Part shown: positions 11,455-19,322 of the stretch, in pieces
Layout of the letters: every line of letters starts with the position of its first letter
Numbering within the stretch: the stretch's first letter is position 1
Source: Isoptericola sp. AK164
GTDB lineage: Bacteria; Actinomycetota; Actinomycetes; Actinomycetales; Cellulomonadaceae
Length of the DNA stretch: 64,000 nt
Direction of reading: 5' to 3'
Assembly: GCF_029643425.1 (NCBI RefSeq)
Contig: NZ_CP119106.1
Location: 2,976,001-3,040,000 of the forward strand
The notes under the pieces: model-generated
What the model was told of the DNA's origin: nothing
Database searches by the model: none
The model's input: the letters and a program-made list of their open reading frames with translations, nothing else
Translations under genes and position numbers: made by a program

Positions 11455-12516
11455 ATGCTTTCCGCGATGATCCACGCCGCGCGGGACGTCCGCGCCGAGA
11501 ACCGCCCCGACCCCGTCCTGCGCACCGAGCACGACGCCGTGCTGCGCGTGGCGGCCGCCTGCGTCTGCGGCTCCGACCTGTGGCCCTACCGGGGTGTCGC
11601 GAAGACCCGCGAGCCGCACCCCATCGGCCACGAGCTGGTCGGTGTCGTGGAGGAGGTCGGTTCCGCGGTCACGTCGGCCGCGCCCGGGGACTTCGTCGTC
11701 GTCCCGTTCTCGCTGAGCTGCGGCGAGTGCCAGTCGTGCCGGGCGGGCTTCCCGTCGGCCTGCGACCGGGTCACGGGGTTCGGGTCCACCGACCGGGACG
11801 GCCACCCGGTGGACGGCGCCCAGAGCGAGCGCGTGCGCATCCCGCTGGCCCAGCACTCGCTGTTCCCGGTCGGGCGCAGCGAGGCCGAGCTGGAGGAGGC
11901 CGGTCTCGTGCCGCACCTGCTGACGCTGGCCGACGTCATGTCCACCGGCCACCACGCCGCGGTGTCGGCCGGCGTCGGCCCCGGGGACACCGTCGCGGTG
12001 GTCGGGGACGGCGCGGTCGGGCTGTGCGGCGTCGTCGCGGCCCGGCGGCTCGGCGCCGAGCGCGTCGTCGCGTTCTCCCGCCACCCCGACCGGGCGACGC
12101 TGGCCCGCGAGCTCGGGGCGGACGACGTGATCGCCGAGCGCGGCGACGAGGGTGTCGCGGCGCTGCGCGACCTGCTGGGCGGCGACCTCGCGGACGCCGC
12201 CCTCGAGTGCGTCGGCACCGAGCAGTCGATGGAGCAGGCGCTCGGGTCCGTGCGGGGCGGCGGCCGGGTCGGGTTCGTCGGCGTGCCGCACGGGGGCTCG
12301 CAGGTGCCGATCCGGACCCTGTTCGGCCGCAACATCACCGTCGGCGGCGGCATGGCGCCGGCGCGGGCGCACATGGCGGACCTGCTGGACGACGTGCTGT
12401 CCGGGGCGATCGCCCCGGGGCGGGTCTTCGACGTCGAGATGCCGCTGGCCGACGTCGCCGAGGCCTACGCCGCCATGGACGAGCGCCGCGCCACGAAGGT
12501 GCTGCTGCGCCCCTGA
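11455..12516 (+). CDS. Zinc-dependent alcohol dehydrogenase family protein
   Basis: A 353-residue medium-chain dehydrogenase. Catalytic-zinc residues are in VCGSDLW (Cys, about 35) and PIGHELVG (His-Glu, about 58). Structural-zinc cysteines appear in LSCGECQSCRAGFPSACD (about 87-105). The NAD(P)-binding Rossmann motif is VVGDGAVGLCGV (about 180). The ATG at 11455 is chosen because it lies 6 bp after a TACCGT -10; a longer in-frame extension has no family similarity. The substrate cannot be told from the sequence. The gene is not obviously part of the flanking methionine genes. Confidence 0.9.
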   Translation: MLSAMIHAARDVRAENRPDPVLRTEHDAVLRVAAACVCGSDLWPYRGVAKTREPHPIGHELVGVVEEVGSAVTSAAPGDFVVVPFSLSCGECQSCRAGFPSACDRVTGFGSTDRDGHPVDGAQSERVRIPLAQHSLFPVGRSEAELEEAGLVPHLLTLADVMSTGHHAAVSAGVGPGDTVAVVGDGAVGLCGVVAARRLGAERVVAFSRHPDRATLARELGADDVIAERGDEGVAALRDLLGGDLADAALECVGTEQSMEQALGSVRGGGRVGFVGVPHGGSQVPIRTLFGRNITVGGGMAPARAHMADLLDDVLSGAIAPGRVFDVEMPLADVAEAYAAMDERRATKVLLRP

Positions 12517-12522
12517 GACCGG

Positions 12523-12915
12523 TCAGCGGGTGGTCGCGGCCAGCGCCGCCGTCAGCGCGTCGCCGAAGGCGGCAACGTCCCCGTCCAGGTCCTCGAGGGC
12601 GTCGGCGTCGAGGAGGGTGACGAGGGCGTCGCCGGAGGTGCGGCCGAGCACGACGGGGCTGCCGGCGCGGGCGACGGCGGCCGCGACGTCGTCGTCCGTC
12701 TCGTCGAGGTGCACGAGCGTGACCGGCAGGTCGAGCGTGGCGACGTACGCGTCCCAGGCCCGCCGCCGTCGGACCGCGCCGTGCGTGATGTCGCACAGCG
12801 CGCAGTGCGCCGTGCCGCGCAGCCGACCGAGCACGTACCGCACCTCGCCGAGGAGGCTGCCCTCGGCGTGGTAGACCCCGACGATCTCGACGACGGGGAG
12901 CCTCGCCTCGTACAT
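12523..12915 (-). CDS. Conserved small protein with CxxC motif, function unknown
   Basis: A 130-residue soluble protein. It begins MYEARLPVVEIVGVYHAEG and carries HCALCDITHG near residue 42, a CxxC that may bind metal or be redox active. A hydrophobic VTLVHLDE strand and an acidic C-terminal half follow. I recognise the general pattern from uncharacterised conserved proteins but cannot name a function. The ATG at 12915 is preferred over an upstream in-frame start because TACGGT lies 6 bp before it. The gene converges on the alcohol dehydrogenase and diverges from metX. Confidence 0.75.
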   Translation of the reverse strand: MYEARLPVVEIVGVYHAEGSLLGEVRYVLGRLRGTAHCALCDITHGAVRRRRAWDAYVATLDLPVTLVHLDETDDDVAAAVARAGSPVVLGRTSGDALVTLLDADALEDLDGDVAAFGDALTAALAATTR

Positions 12916-12927
12916 CGACCCACCGTA
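12916..12927 (-). promoter_or_regulatory. Leaderless promoter of the CxxC protein
   Basis: On the minus strand TACGGT (12927-12922), 6 bases, then ATG at 12915. Confidence 0.55.
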
Positions 12928-13028
12928 CGCCGGGTGGTCCACGTCACGTCTCGACAGGAGATCCACCTCTGTCTCGACATGTGGTCCCGCATCGTGAGAT
13001 CGGGATGGGCAGGCGTCGGTGCGGCGGT

Positions 13029-13041
13029 TACCGTCGAGGAC
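13029..13041 (+). promoter_or_regulatory. -10 element of leaderless met leader transcript (metX)
   Basis: TACCGT (13029-13034) followed by 7 bases and ATG, matching the metY leader promoter in sequence and spacing. Confidence 0.6.
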
Positions 13042-13065
13042 ATGACTCGTCGAATGTGCCCGTAG
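13042..13065 (+). CDS. Leaderless micro-ORF upstream of metX (MTRRMCP)
   Basis: Seven codons, MTRRMCP, then TAG. It shares RRMC, the promoter and about 65 bp of flanking sequence with the micro-ORF before metY. The peptide ends within the 5' arm and loop of a hairpin. The likely role is a leader peptide sensing methionine or cysteine supply (inference). Confidence 0.6.
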   Translation: MTRRMCP

Positions 13066-13081
13066 CCACCGCGCACGTTCG
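13051..13081 (+). promoter_or_regulatory. Leader hairpin overlapping the met micro-ORF (metX)
   Basis: CGAATGTGC (13051-13059) pairs with GCACGTTCG (13073-13081) around a 13-nt loop. Both arms are identical to those before metY while the loop sequence and stop codon differ. This suggests the RNA stem itself is selected. Confidence 0.55.
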
Positions 13082-13177
13082 CCTGCCTGCGTCCCACGCC
13101 GTGCAGCTCACCCGCAGCGTGCGCTCCTCGCCCGCCCGCACCCCGCCGGTCCCCCGGCACCGCAGCCAGGAGAGACG

Positions 13178-14407
13178 ATGACCACGACGACACCCCGCCA
13201 TCCCGGTTCCGAGACCGGCTGGAAGTCGCCGCGCGGTGCGCGCCGCGCCCCGGCCGGCCCCGTCCCGGCGTCCGGCGCCTGGCGCGAGGGCGACCCCGCG
13301 GGCGCCCGTCGGTTCCTCGACGTGGGCACGTTCGACCTCGAGGTCGGGTCGCGGCTGCCCGACGTGCGGGTCGCCTACGAGACCCACGGCGAGCTCGACG
13401 CCGACGGATCCAACGCCGTCCTCGTGCTGCACGCGCTGACCGGCGACGCGCACGTGCGCGGCCCGGCCGGCCCCGGCCACGCGACCGCCGGCTGGTGGGA
13501 GCCGATGATCGGCCCCGGCGCCCCCATCGACACCGACCGCTACTTCGTCGTCGTGCCCAACGTGCTCGGCGGCTGCCAGGGCACCACCGGACCGGCGTCG
13601 ACCGCCCCGGACGGCCGACCGTGGGGCGCACGCTTCCCGCGGATCACCACCCGCGACCAGGTCGCCGTGGAGATCGAGCTCGCCCGGCTGCTCGGCGTCC
13701 GCTCGTGGGCGACCGTCATCGGCGGCTCGATGGGCGGGATGCGCGTCCTGGAGTGGGCGCTGCTGGGCCCCGAGGCCGGGATCGACGTGCGGTCGATCGT
13801 CTCGATCGCCACCAGCGCGCAGTCCTCCGGCGACCAGATCGCCTGGGCGCACCCCCAGCTCGGCGCCATCCGCTCCGACCCGCGCTGGAACGGCGGCGAC
13901 TACTACGACGCCGCCCCGGGCGAGGGCCCGCACGCCGGGCTCGGGATCGCCCGGCAGATCGCACACACCACCTACCGGACCGCACGCGAGCTCGACGAGA
14001 GGTTCGGGCGGCTCCCCCAGGGCGGCGAGGACCCGCAGACCGACGGCCGCTTCGCCGTGCAGTCGTACCTCGACCACCACGGCGACAAGCTCGCCCGCCG
14101 GTTCGACGCCAACTCCTACCTGCGGCTGACCGAGACGATGTTGACCCACGACGTCGGACGCGACCGCGGTGGCGTCGAGGCCGCGCTGGCGCAGGTCGAG
14201 TCCCAGGCCCTCGTGGTGGCCGTGGACTCCGACCGGTTGTTCCCGCCGGAGCTGTCCGACCGGATCGCGGCGGGGCTGCCGCACGCTGCCGGGACGCGAC
14301 TCATCACCTCCGACTTCGGGCACGACGGGTTCCTGCTGGAGTTCGACCAGATGGGGCCGCTCGTGCGCGACTTCCTCGCCGAGGTCGAGCGCGTCTCCCC
14401 CGCCTGA
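13178..14407 (+). CDS. metX: Homoserine O-acetyltransferase
   Basis: A 409-residue alpha/beta-hydrolase-fold enzyme. It acetylates homoserine with acetyl-CoA to give the MetY substrate. The nucleophile elbow is IGGSMGGMRVLEW (Ser about residue 188). The catalytic Asp is in VAVDSDRLFPP and the His in FGHDGFLLE, near the C-terminus. The first 45 residues are a longer than usual polar extension. The ATG at 13178 has AGGAGA at suitable spacing. The gene is 112 bp behind its leader micro-ORF and in the same pathway as metY. Confidence 0.95.
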   Translation: MTTTTPRHPGSETGWKSPRGARRAPAGPVPASGAWREGDPAGARRFLDVGTFDLEVGSRLPDVRVAYETHGELDADGSNAVLVLHALTGDAHVRGPAGPGHATAGWWEPMIGPGAPIDTDRYFVVVPNVLGGCQGTTGPASTAPDGRPWGARFPRITTRDQVAVEIELARLLGVRSWATVIGGSMGGMRVLEWALLGPEAGIDVRSIVSIATSAQSSGDQIAWAHPQLGAIRSDPRWNGGDYYDAAPGEGPHAGLGIARQIAHTTYRTARELDERFGRLPQGGEDPQTDGRFAVQSYLDHHGDKLARRFDANSYLRLTETMLTHDVGRDRGGVEAALAQVESQALVVAVDSDRLFPPELSDRIAAGLPHAAGTRLITSDFGHDGFLLEFDQMGPLVRDFLAEVERVSPA

Positions 14408-14504
14408 TCCACCGCTCGTCGGCACGGCGAGCGAGTCCGGCCGCGCCGACCTACCGTGGGTGCGCCGCCGACGACGGCGGACCGCTTCGACCGTGGAGGC
14501 CACG

Positions 14505-14924
14505 ATGGCGCGGCTCAACCCCTACCTCAGCTTTCGCACCGGTGCCCGCGAGGCCCTGGAGCACTACCGGTCCGCGCTCGGCGGCGAGCTCGAGATCACC
14601 ACCTTCGGCTCGATGCCCGGCATGGCCGACGATCCTGCCGACCAGGAGCTGGTCATGCACGGGTCCGTCACCACGCCGGACGGGCTGGTCGTCATGGCCT
14701 CCGACACGCCGTCGTCCATGACGTACACGGCGCCCACCAGCGGGGTCACGGTGGCACTGACGGGCGGCCCGGAGGACCTGGAGTACGTGCGTGGCGCCAT
14801 CGCCGCCCTGTCCGAGGGCGCGACCGACGTCATGCCGTTCGAGAAGGCGCCCTGGGGCGACTACTACGGGCAGCTCACCGACAAGTTCGGCATCGCCTGG
14901 ATGTTCGACGTCGGGACGACCTGA
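14505..14924 (+). CDS. VOC / PhnB-like family protein
   Basis: A 139-residue protein of the glyoxalase/VOC superfamily, PhnB-like branch. It starts LNPYLSFRTGAREALEHYRSALGG and ends GDYYGQLTDKFGIAWMFDV, both typical of this branch. Members often bind a divalent metal, but no activity can be assigned. The ATG at 14505 has TGGAGG 5 bases upstream. It probably has its own promoter at TACCGT 14453-14458. Confidence 0.85.
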   Translation: MARLNPYLSFRTGAREALEHYRSALGGELEITTFGSMPGMADDPADQELVMHGSVTTPDGLVVMASDTPSSMTYTAPTSGVTVALTGGPEDLEYVRGAIAALSEGATDVMPFEKAPWGDYYGQLTDKFGIAWMFDVGTT

Positions 14925-14942
14925 CCGGGCTCCTGGGACCGG

Positions 14943-15944
14943 TCAGGGGAACAGCAGTTCCTCGCGACGGGCGGCCAGCGCCGCGAGCCGGACGTCGAGC
15001 TCGCGGGACCGCGACGTCAGCAGGTTCGTGCAGCGCCGGACGTCGTCCCGGAGGGCACCGACCTGCCTGTGCGCCGCCAGCGCCCGTCGACCCAGCACCA
15101 CGTCGGTCGACGAGGTGTCCAGGAGCCCGTCGACGAGACCCGTCATCACGGTGCCGTCCAACTCGAGCGTGCCCATCTGCCCGACCACCCCGCCGCGGCA
15201 CCGCCGCAGCTCGCCCTGCAGCCGCTGCAGCGTCGGACCGGCCTCCCGCATGAGCTCGCCCGCGCGCTGGACCTCGACGTGCTTGCGCATCGTGCTCTGC
15301 GCCCCGCTGGAGGGCCAGGTGTCGTGGGTCGGGGTGTTCGTGACGGTGAGCAGGCGGCGCACGACCGTGTCGAGGGCGCGGGCGGCCCGTTCCGCCGTCC
15401 GACGCGCCGACTCGACGGCGGCGTGCTCCGCCTGCACCTCCGCGCGGTCCTCGCGGATCGTCGCCAGCTCCGAGGCGACATCGGACGGCGCTGCGGAGTC
15501 GGCGTCCAGGACCCGGTCCTCGGCCCGCCGGAGCGCTTCCTCGAGGCGTTCTTCGGCGTCGTAGGTGCCGTGGAGGTCGGCGTCGATCGCGGCACGCTCC
15601 CGGAGCGCTGCGACGACCCAGGACCCGGCCGCGTCGACCTCGTGCTCCGCCGCGCGCAGCCGCTCGCGGGCGGCGGCGAGCCGTGCCGCACGGTTGCCGC
15701 GGACCCGGGCGAGCAGACCGGCGGGACCCCAGGACTCGAGGCGCCCGACGTGCGCCCGGGCGCTGCGCAGCGCGGCCTCGGCGTCGCGCACCTCGGCCTG
15801 CCGGTCCCGGACGGCCGCGTCGGCCGGGCCGCGGCGTTCGACCAGTGCGCGTCGTGCGCGGATCGCCGCGCGGGCCTCGGTCACGTCCTTCAGCACGTCG
15901 GGACCCACGGCCGGTCCGTCCTGCTCGTCCGCTGCCTGCGTCAT
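14943..15944 (-). CDS. Coiled-coil protein, function unknown
   Basis: A 333-residue soluble protein dominated by Ala/Arg/Glu heptads. Helical regions at about residues 15-190 and 255-333 are predicted coiled coils (for example RDAEAALRSARAHVGRLES). A short middle segment, TNTPTHDTWPSSGAQST, breaks the helices. There is no signal peptide, membrane segment or catalytic motif. The ATG at 15944 lies 7 bp after a TACGGT -10, so it is probably leaderless and divergent from the quinone-oxidoreductase gene. It may have a structural or cytoskeleton-like role; nothing stronger can be said. Confidence 0.7.
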   Translation of the reverse strand: MTQAADEQDGPAVGPDVLKDVTEARAAIRARRALVERRGPADAAVRDRQAEVRDAEAALRSARAHVGRLESWGPAGLLARVRGNRAARLAAARERLRAAEHEVDAAGSWVVAALRERAAIDADLHGTYDAEERLEEALRRAEDRVLDADSAAPSDVASELATIREDRAEVQAEHAAVESARRTAERAARALDTVVRRLLTVTNTPTHDTWPSSGAQSTMRKHVEVQRAGELMREAGPTLQRLQGELRRCRGGVVGQMGTLELDGTVMTGLVDGLLDTSSTDVVLGRRALAAHRQVGALRDDVRRCTNLLTSRSRELDVRLAALAARREELLFP

Positions 15945-15983
15945 CCCGCACACCGTAGTCGCCGACGCCGGTACGTTGGGAGC
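15945..15983. promoter_or_regulatory. Compact divergent leaderless promoters
   Basis: Only 39 bp separate two divergent ATGs. The minus strand has TACGGT (15957-15952) 7 bp before ATG 15944. The plus strand has TACGTT (15972-15977) 6 bp before ATG 15984. The -35 region of each promoter must lie over the other's -10 or coding start. Confidence 0.55.
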
Positions 15984-16943
15984 ATGCTCGCCGCCACCGT
16001 CGCCCGCTTCGCCCCGGACAACCCGCTCGACGGCCTGGAGGTCACCGACCGCCCGGCACCCGAGGAGCGTGAGCACTGGACCACCGTCGAGGTCCGGGCC
16101 GCGAGCCTCAACCACCACGACCTGTGGTCCCTGCGCGGCGTCGGGCTCCGCGAGGAGCAGCTCCCGATGATCCTCGGCACGGACGCGGCCGGCGTCGCGC
16201 CCGACGGCAGCGAGGTCGTGGTGCACGGCGTCGTCGGGGCCGACGGCCACGGCGTCGGGCCGCGGGAGCGCCGCACCCTGCTCAGCGAGAAGTACCCCGG
16301 CACGCTCGCCGAGCAGGTGTCGGTGCCGACCGCGAACCTCGTGCCCAAGCCGGCCGAGCTGTCCTTCGCCGAGGCCGCGTGCCTGCCCACCGCCTGGCTG
16401 ACCGCCTACCGGATGCTGTTCCGCGCGGCCGACCTTCGCCCCGGCGACCGCGTGCTCGTCCAGGGCGTCGGCGGCGGCGTCGCCACGGCCGCCATCGTCC
16501 TCGGGGCCGCGGCCGGGCTGGAGGTCACCGCCACCTCCCGCGACGCGGCCAAGCGCGACCGGGCGCTCGAGCTCGGGGCGAGTGCCGTCGTCGAACCCGG
16601 CGAGCGGGTCCCGGCGCGGGTCGACGCCGTGGTCGAGTCGGTCGGTCAGGCCACCTGGGCGCACTCGGTGCGCTCCGTGCGCCCCGGCGGCACGATCGTG
16701 GTGTGCGGCGCCACGAGCGGCGACGCCCCGGCGGCCGAGCTGTCCCGCATCTTCTTCACCGAGCTGCGGGTGCAGGGCGTGACGATGGGGTCGCGCGAGG
16801 ACCTGGCGGCACTGCTGCGGTTCTGCGCGCGGACCGGGGTGCGCCCCGTCGTCGACTCGGAGGTGGCGCTGGCCGACGTCGGGACCGGCCTGGCGCGGCT
16901 CGCCGCCGGTGAGCAGACCGGCAAGATCGTCGTCACCCCCTGA
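15984..16943 (+). CDS. Quinone oxidoreductase-like zinc-binding dehydrogenase
   Basis: A 319-residue medium-chain dehydrogenase/reductase. It has SLNHHDLWSLRG near residue 40, the cofactor loop VLVQGVGGGVATAAI (about 155) and C-terminal EQTGKIVVTP. The structural-zinc cysteine lobe of alcohol dehydrogenases is absent, so it belongs with NADPH:quinone or enoyl-type reductases. The substrate is unknown. The start follows a TACGTT -10 by 6 bp. Confidence 0.87.
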   Translation: MLAATVARFAPDNPLDGLEVTDRPAPEEREHWTTVEVRAASLNHHDLWSLRGVGLREEQLPMILGTDAAGVAPDGSEVVVHGVVGADGHGVGPRERRTLLSEKYPGTLAEQVSVPTANLVPKPAELSFAEAACLPTAWLTAYRMLFRAADLRPGDRVLVQGVGGGVATAAIVLGAAAGLEVTATSRDAAKRDRALELGASAVVEPGERVPARVDAVVESVGQATWAHSVRSVRPGGTIVVCGATSGDAPAAELSRIFFTELRVQGVTMGSREDLAALLRFCARTGVRPVVDSEVALADVGTGLARLAAGEQTGKIVVTP

Positions 16944-16960
16944 CCTGCCCCTCCCCTTGC

Positions 16961-17026
16961 TCGTTGTGGGCATGAAATCTGCAGGTCTTCCCCGGGGAAG
17001 ACCTGCAGATTTCATGCCCACAACGA
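16961..17026. repeat. Perfect 66-bp palindrome, copy A of a dispersed repeat
   Basis: Two 33-bp arms (16961-16993 and 16994-17026) are exact reverse complements with no loop, centred on CCCCGGGG. The arm contains GTGGGCATGAAATCTGCAG, which recurs at 42641 and 58131. It lies between converging genes (stops at 16943 and 17055), so it can act as a bidirectional terminator. Confidence 0.9.
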
Positions 17027-17054
17027 CAGGTGGGGCGGGGTGTGCGGGGTGGGG

Positions 17055-18797
17055 TCAGGCGAAGCGGGCGCGGTAGGCGTCCAGCAGCGTGACGCCGTCG
17101 GGCACGATCCGCCAGACGTTCCAGCCGTCGTCGGTCGGCGCCCCGCAGGCGGCCGACGCCGCGTGGTCGGGGTGCTGGAACCGGGAACCGTCGGGCAGCT
17201 CGATCACCCCGTCCGGGTGCAGCAGCGCCTCGAAGTGCTGCTGGCGGCGCGGGCGCGACCACTCGAGGTAGGTGGGCCGACCCAGCGTGCTCGCCAGCGC
17301 GACGAGGTCACCGTCCACCTCCTCCTCGTCGAGCACGGTGGTCCCGGCGTCGTCGTACAGGCCGCGCTCGGGCGGCGGGGTGTACGACGGCGCCTCCAGC
17401 GGCGGGACCTGCAGGCGCGGCAGGTCGTCGGAGGCGCTGGTCCACGTCTCCGGCGTCGACGGCTGCCACGGCCGGTCCGTGCTCTCCGACCAGGGGGTCC
17501 ACGAGTCCAGCGGGTCCGAGCTCCGCGCGTCCGACGCCGGGGCGGGACGGTCCAGCGCCGGGGCGGCGGCCCGGGCGAAGTCCTCGCCGAGCGACGGGGT
17601 GTCGGAGCTCGCCGCGGAGGTGGTGCGCCGGGCGAGACCGGCGAGGTCGAGGTCGTCGGCCGACGACGCCGAGAACGGGCGGCGCGGTGCCGGCGCCGGG
17701 GCCGGCGCCGGCTCGGGCGCGGGGGCCGGTGCCGGTGCGGCGGGACGCGGCGGCTGCGGCGCGGGCCCGGCCTCGCGGAAGCGGTCGCTGCGCGACCGGC
17801 GTCGCGGCGCCGGCGGGTCCTGCGGCGGGGGCGGGACCGGGGCGTGCGCCGTCGTGGGGGCCGGCGCCGGAGCGGGCGTCGGCGCCGGGGGCTGCTGCGA
17901 CGACGTCGGGACGGACGGGACCGCCAGGCTCGGGGGGCCGGCCGCGGCCTCCGCCTCGGCACGTCGTGCCGCACGACCGCGCCGCAGCGGCGGCTGCTCG
18001 GCGGTGTCCCCGACCGCGTCCGGAGCGGGACGGGCGGGAGACCCGCTCCCGTCGGCGCCCCCGGCGGGGACGGCGACGGCCGGGTTCTTCCCGGTCAGCG
18101 CGATGCCGACCTTGACCCCCTCGGCGAACGACTCCGGCTCGGCCTCGGTGCGGGCGTCCGCGCCGGCGGCCTGCGGCGCACCGACGGGACGGCCGTGCCC
18201 GGACAGCTGCGGCGCCGTCGCCTCGGAAGCCGGGTGGATGACCAGCGGCGAGACGTCGACGAACCGCCGACCGTCCTGCCCGTGCATCACCCCCATCTTG
18301 AGCACCTCGACGGGCATGGTCGGCTGCCGCAGGAAGTCGACGGCGTTGAGGATGTCCTCGCCGGCCTCCTGGCAGATGACGATGAGGCGGGCGCTGGAGC
18401 GTCCCGGCTGGGAGCGGGTGATCGGCACCGAGTCGTAGAACGTGGCGATGTCGCGCTGGAACGCGTTCTGACCACCGTGGTAGCGGGCGGCGAGCTCGCC
18501 GCGGGTCAGCCGGCCGGCCCACCCGGCATGGTCCAGGGCCCGGGTCAGCGCCGCCTTGTCCAGGTTGGCGACCAGCTCGACGACGACGGGCGACCCCGTG
18601 GCGTCCAGGGCCAGCAGGTGCGGCTCGTCGGGCCCGGAGCCCTGCGCGACGGGGAAGATCTGCTCGCCCAGCAGTCCGTCGATGTGGGAGTCCACGACGC
18701 GGTGGGCCGTCGTCGCCAGCCCGGGTTCGACCGACCCCGCGGTCCGCCCGGACTGGACGAGGAGCGGCCTGCTGGCGTCGACCTCGAACAGTGGCAT
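17055..18797 (-). CDS. Nuclease-like N-terminal plus RAMA-like C-terminal protein
   Basis: A 580-residue protein in three parts. Residues 1-170 look like a restriction-endonuclease-fold or NucS/DUF91-type domain: LLALDATGSPVVVELVANLD gives a D..E pattern, but the usual ELK lysine is replaced. Residues 200-480 are a low-complexity Pro/Ala-rich linker with PAPAPAPEPAPAPAP repeats. The last 75 residues (HPDGVIELPDGSRFQHP ... GWNVWRIV) resemble the RAMA domain found with restriction and methylation enzymes. ATG at 18797. The role may be DNA binding or repair-like; this is inference. No methyltransferase or helicase is adjacent. Confidence 0.65.
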   Translation of the reverse strand: MPLFEVDASRPLLVQSGRTAGSVEPGLATTAHRVVDSHIDGLLGEQIFPVAQGSGPDEPHLLALDATGSPVVVELVANLDKAALTRALDHAGWAGRLTRGELAARYHGGQNAFQRDIATFYDSVPITRSQPGRSSARLIVICQEAGEDILNAVDFLRQPTMPVEVLKMGVMHGQDGRRFVDVSPLVIHPASEATAPQLSGHGRPVGAPQAAGADARTEAEPESFAEGVKVGIALTGKNPAVAVPAGGADGSGSPARPAPDAVGDTAEQPPLRRGRAARRAEAEAAAGPPSLAVPSVPTSSQQPPAPTPAPAPAPTTAHAPVPPPPQDPPAPRRRSRSDRFREAGPAPQPPRPAAPAPAPAPEPAPAPAPAPRRPFSASSADDLDLAGLARRTTSAASSDTPSLGEDFARAAAPALDRPAPASDARSSDPLDSWTPWSESTDRPWQPSTPETWTSASDDLPRLQVPPLEAPSYTPPPERGLYDDAGTTVLDEEEVDGDLVALASTLGRPTYLEWSRPRRQQHFEALLHPDGVIELPDGSRFQHPDHAASAACGAPTDDGWNVWRIVPDGVTLLDAYRARFA

Positions 18798-18850
18798 CGC
18801 GCTGACTCTCCCCGGCTCCGCACACGACCCGTGTGGCCGTGATCCGCCAT

Positions 18851-18881
18851 AGCCTACGGCGGGCCCTCAGGGGTCGTACAA
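18851..18881 (-). promoter_or_regulatory. Promoter candidate for the RAMA-like gene
   Basis: On the minus strand TTGTAC (18881-18876) and TAGGCT (18856-18851) are separated by 19 bp. The predicted start of transcription is about 45 bp before ATG 18797. The 18798-18970 gap shows nothing else. Confidence 0.4.
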
Positions 18882-18970
18882 CAGCCCAGGTCGGTGAGGA
18901 CTCTCACGACACAGAACCGGCACATGCGCCGAGATCCGGACAAGGTGACGAGCCGGACTCGTCGGGCGGT

Positions 18971-19291
18971 TCAGGCGTGACCGGTCGCCGACTCGTCCTC
19001 GGCGAGCGCCTCCTCCACCCGGGTCACCTTGCCCTCGAGCTGGCCGGTGTGCCCGGGGCGGATGTCGGCCTTCAGCACGAGCGAGACACGGTGCCCGCCG
19101 TTGCCCACGGCCTCGGTGGCGCGCTGGATCACCGGCATCACCTCGTCCCACTCCCCCTCGATCTCGGTGAACATCGAGGTGGTGCGGTTGGGCAGCCCGG
19201 ACTCCCGGACGATGCGGACGGCCTCGGCGACGGAGTCGGTGACCGACTCGCCGGCACCGAGCGGAGCGACGGAGAACGCGAAGACAGCCAT
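18971..19291 (-). CDS. MTH1187-family thiamine-binding protein (DUF77)
   Basis: A 106-residue protein of the MTH1187/YkoF-like fold, members of which bind thiamine or HMP. Typical features are SVAPLGAGESVTDSVAEAVRIVRESG at the N-terminus (shown in part), NRTTSMFTEIEGEWDEVM in the middle and a VSLVLKADIR strand. The C-terminal helix and acidic tail vary in the family. It is divergent from cofD with 31 bp between starts. CATGAT lies 6 bp before the ATG on the minus strand and may be a weak -10. Confidence 0.88.
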   Translation of the reverse strand: MAVFAFSVAPLGAGESVTDSVAEAVRIVRESGLPNRTTSMFTEIEGEWDEVMPVIQRATEAVGNGGHRVSLVLKADIRPGHTGQLEGKVTRVEEALAEDESATGHA

Positions 19292-19310
19292 GGGGCCATC
19301 ATGACGCCTT

Positions 19311-19322
19311 TAGGCTCGGGGC
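19311..19322 (+). promoter_or_regulatory. Leaderless promoter of cofD
   Basis: TAGGCT (19311-19316), 6 bases, then GTG at 19323. Confidence 0.55.
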
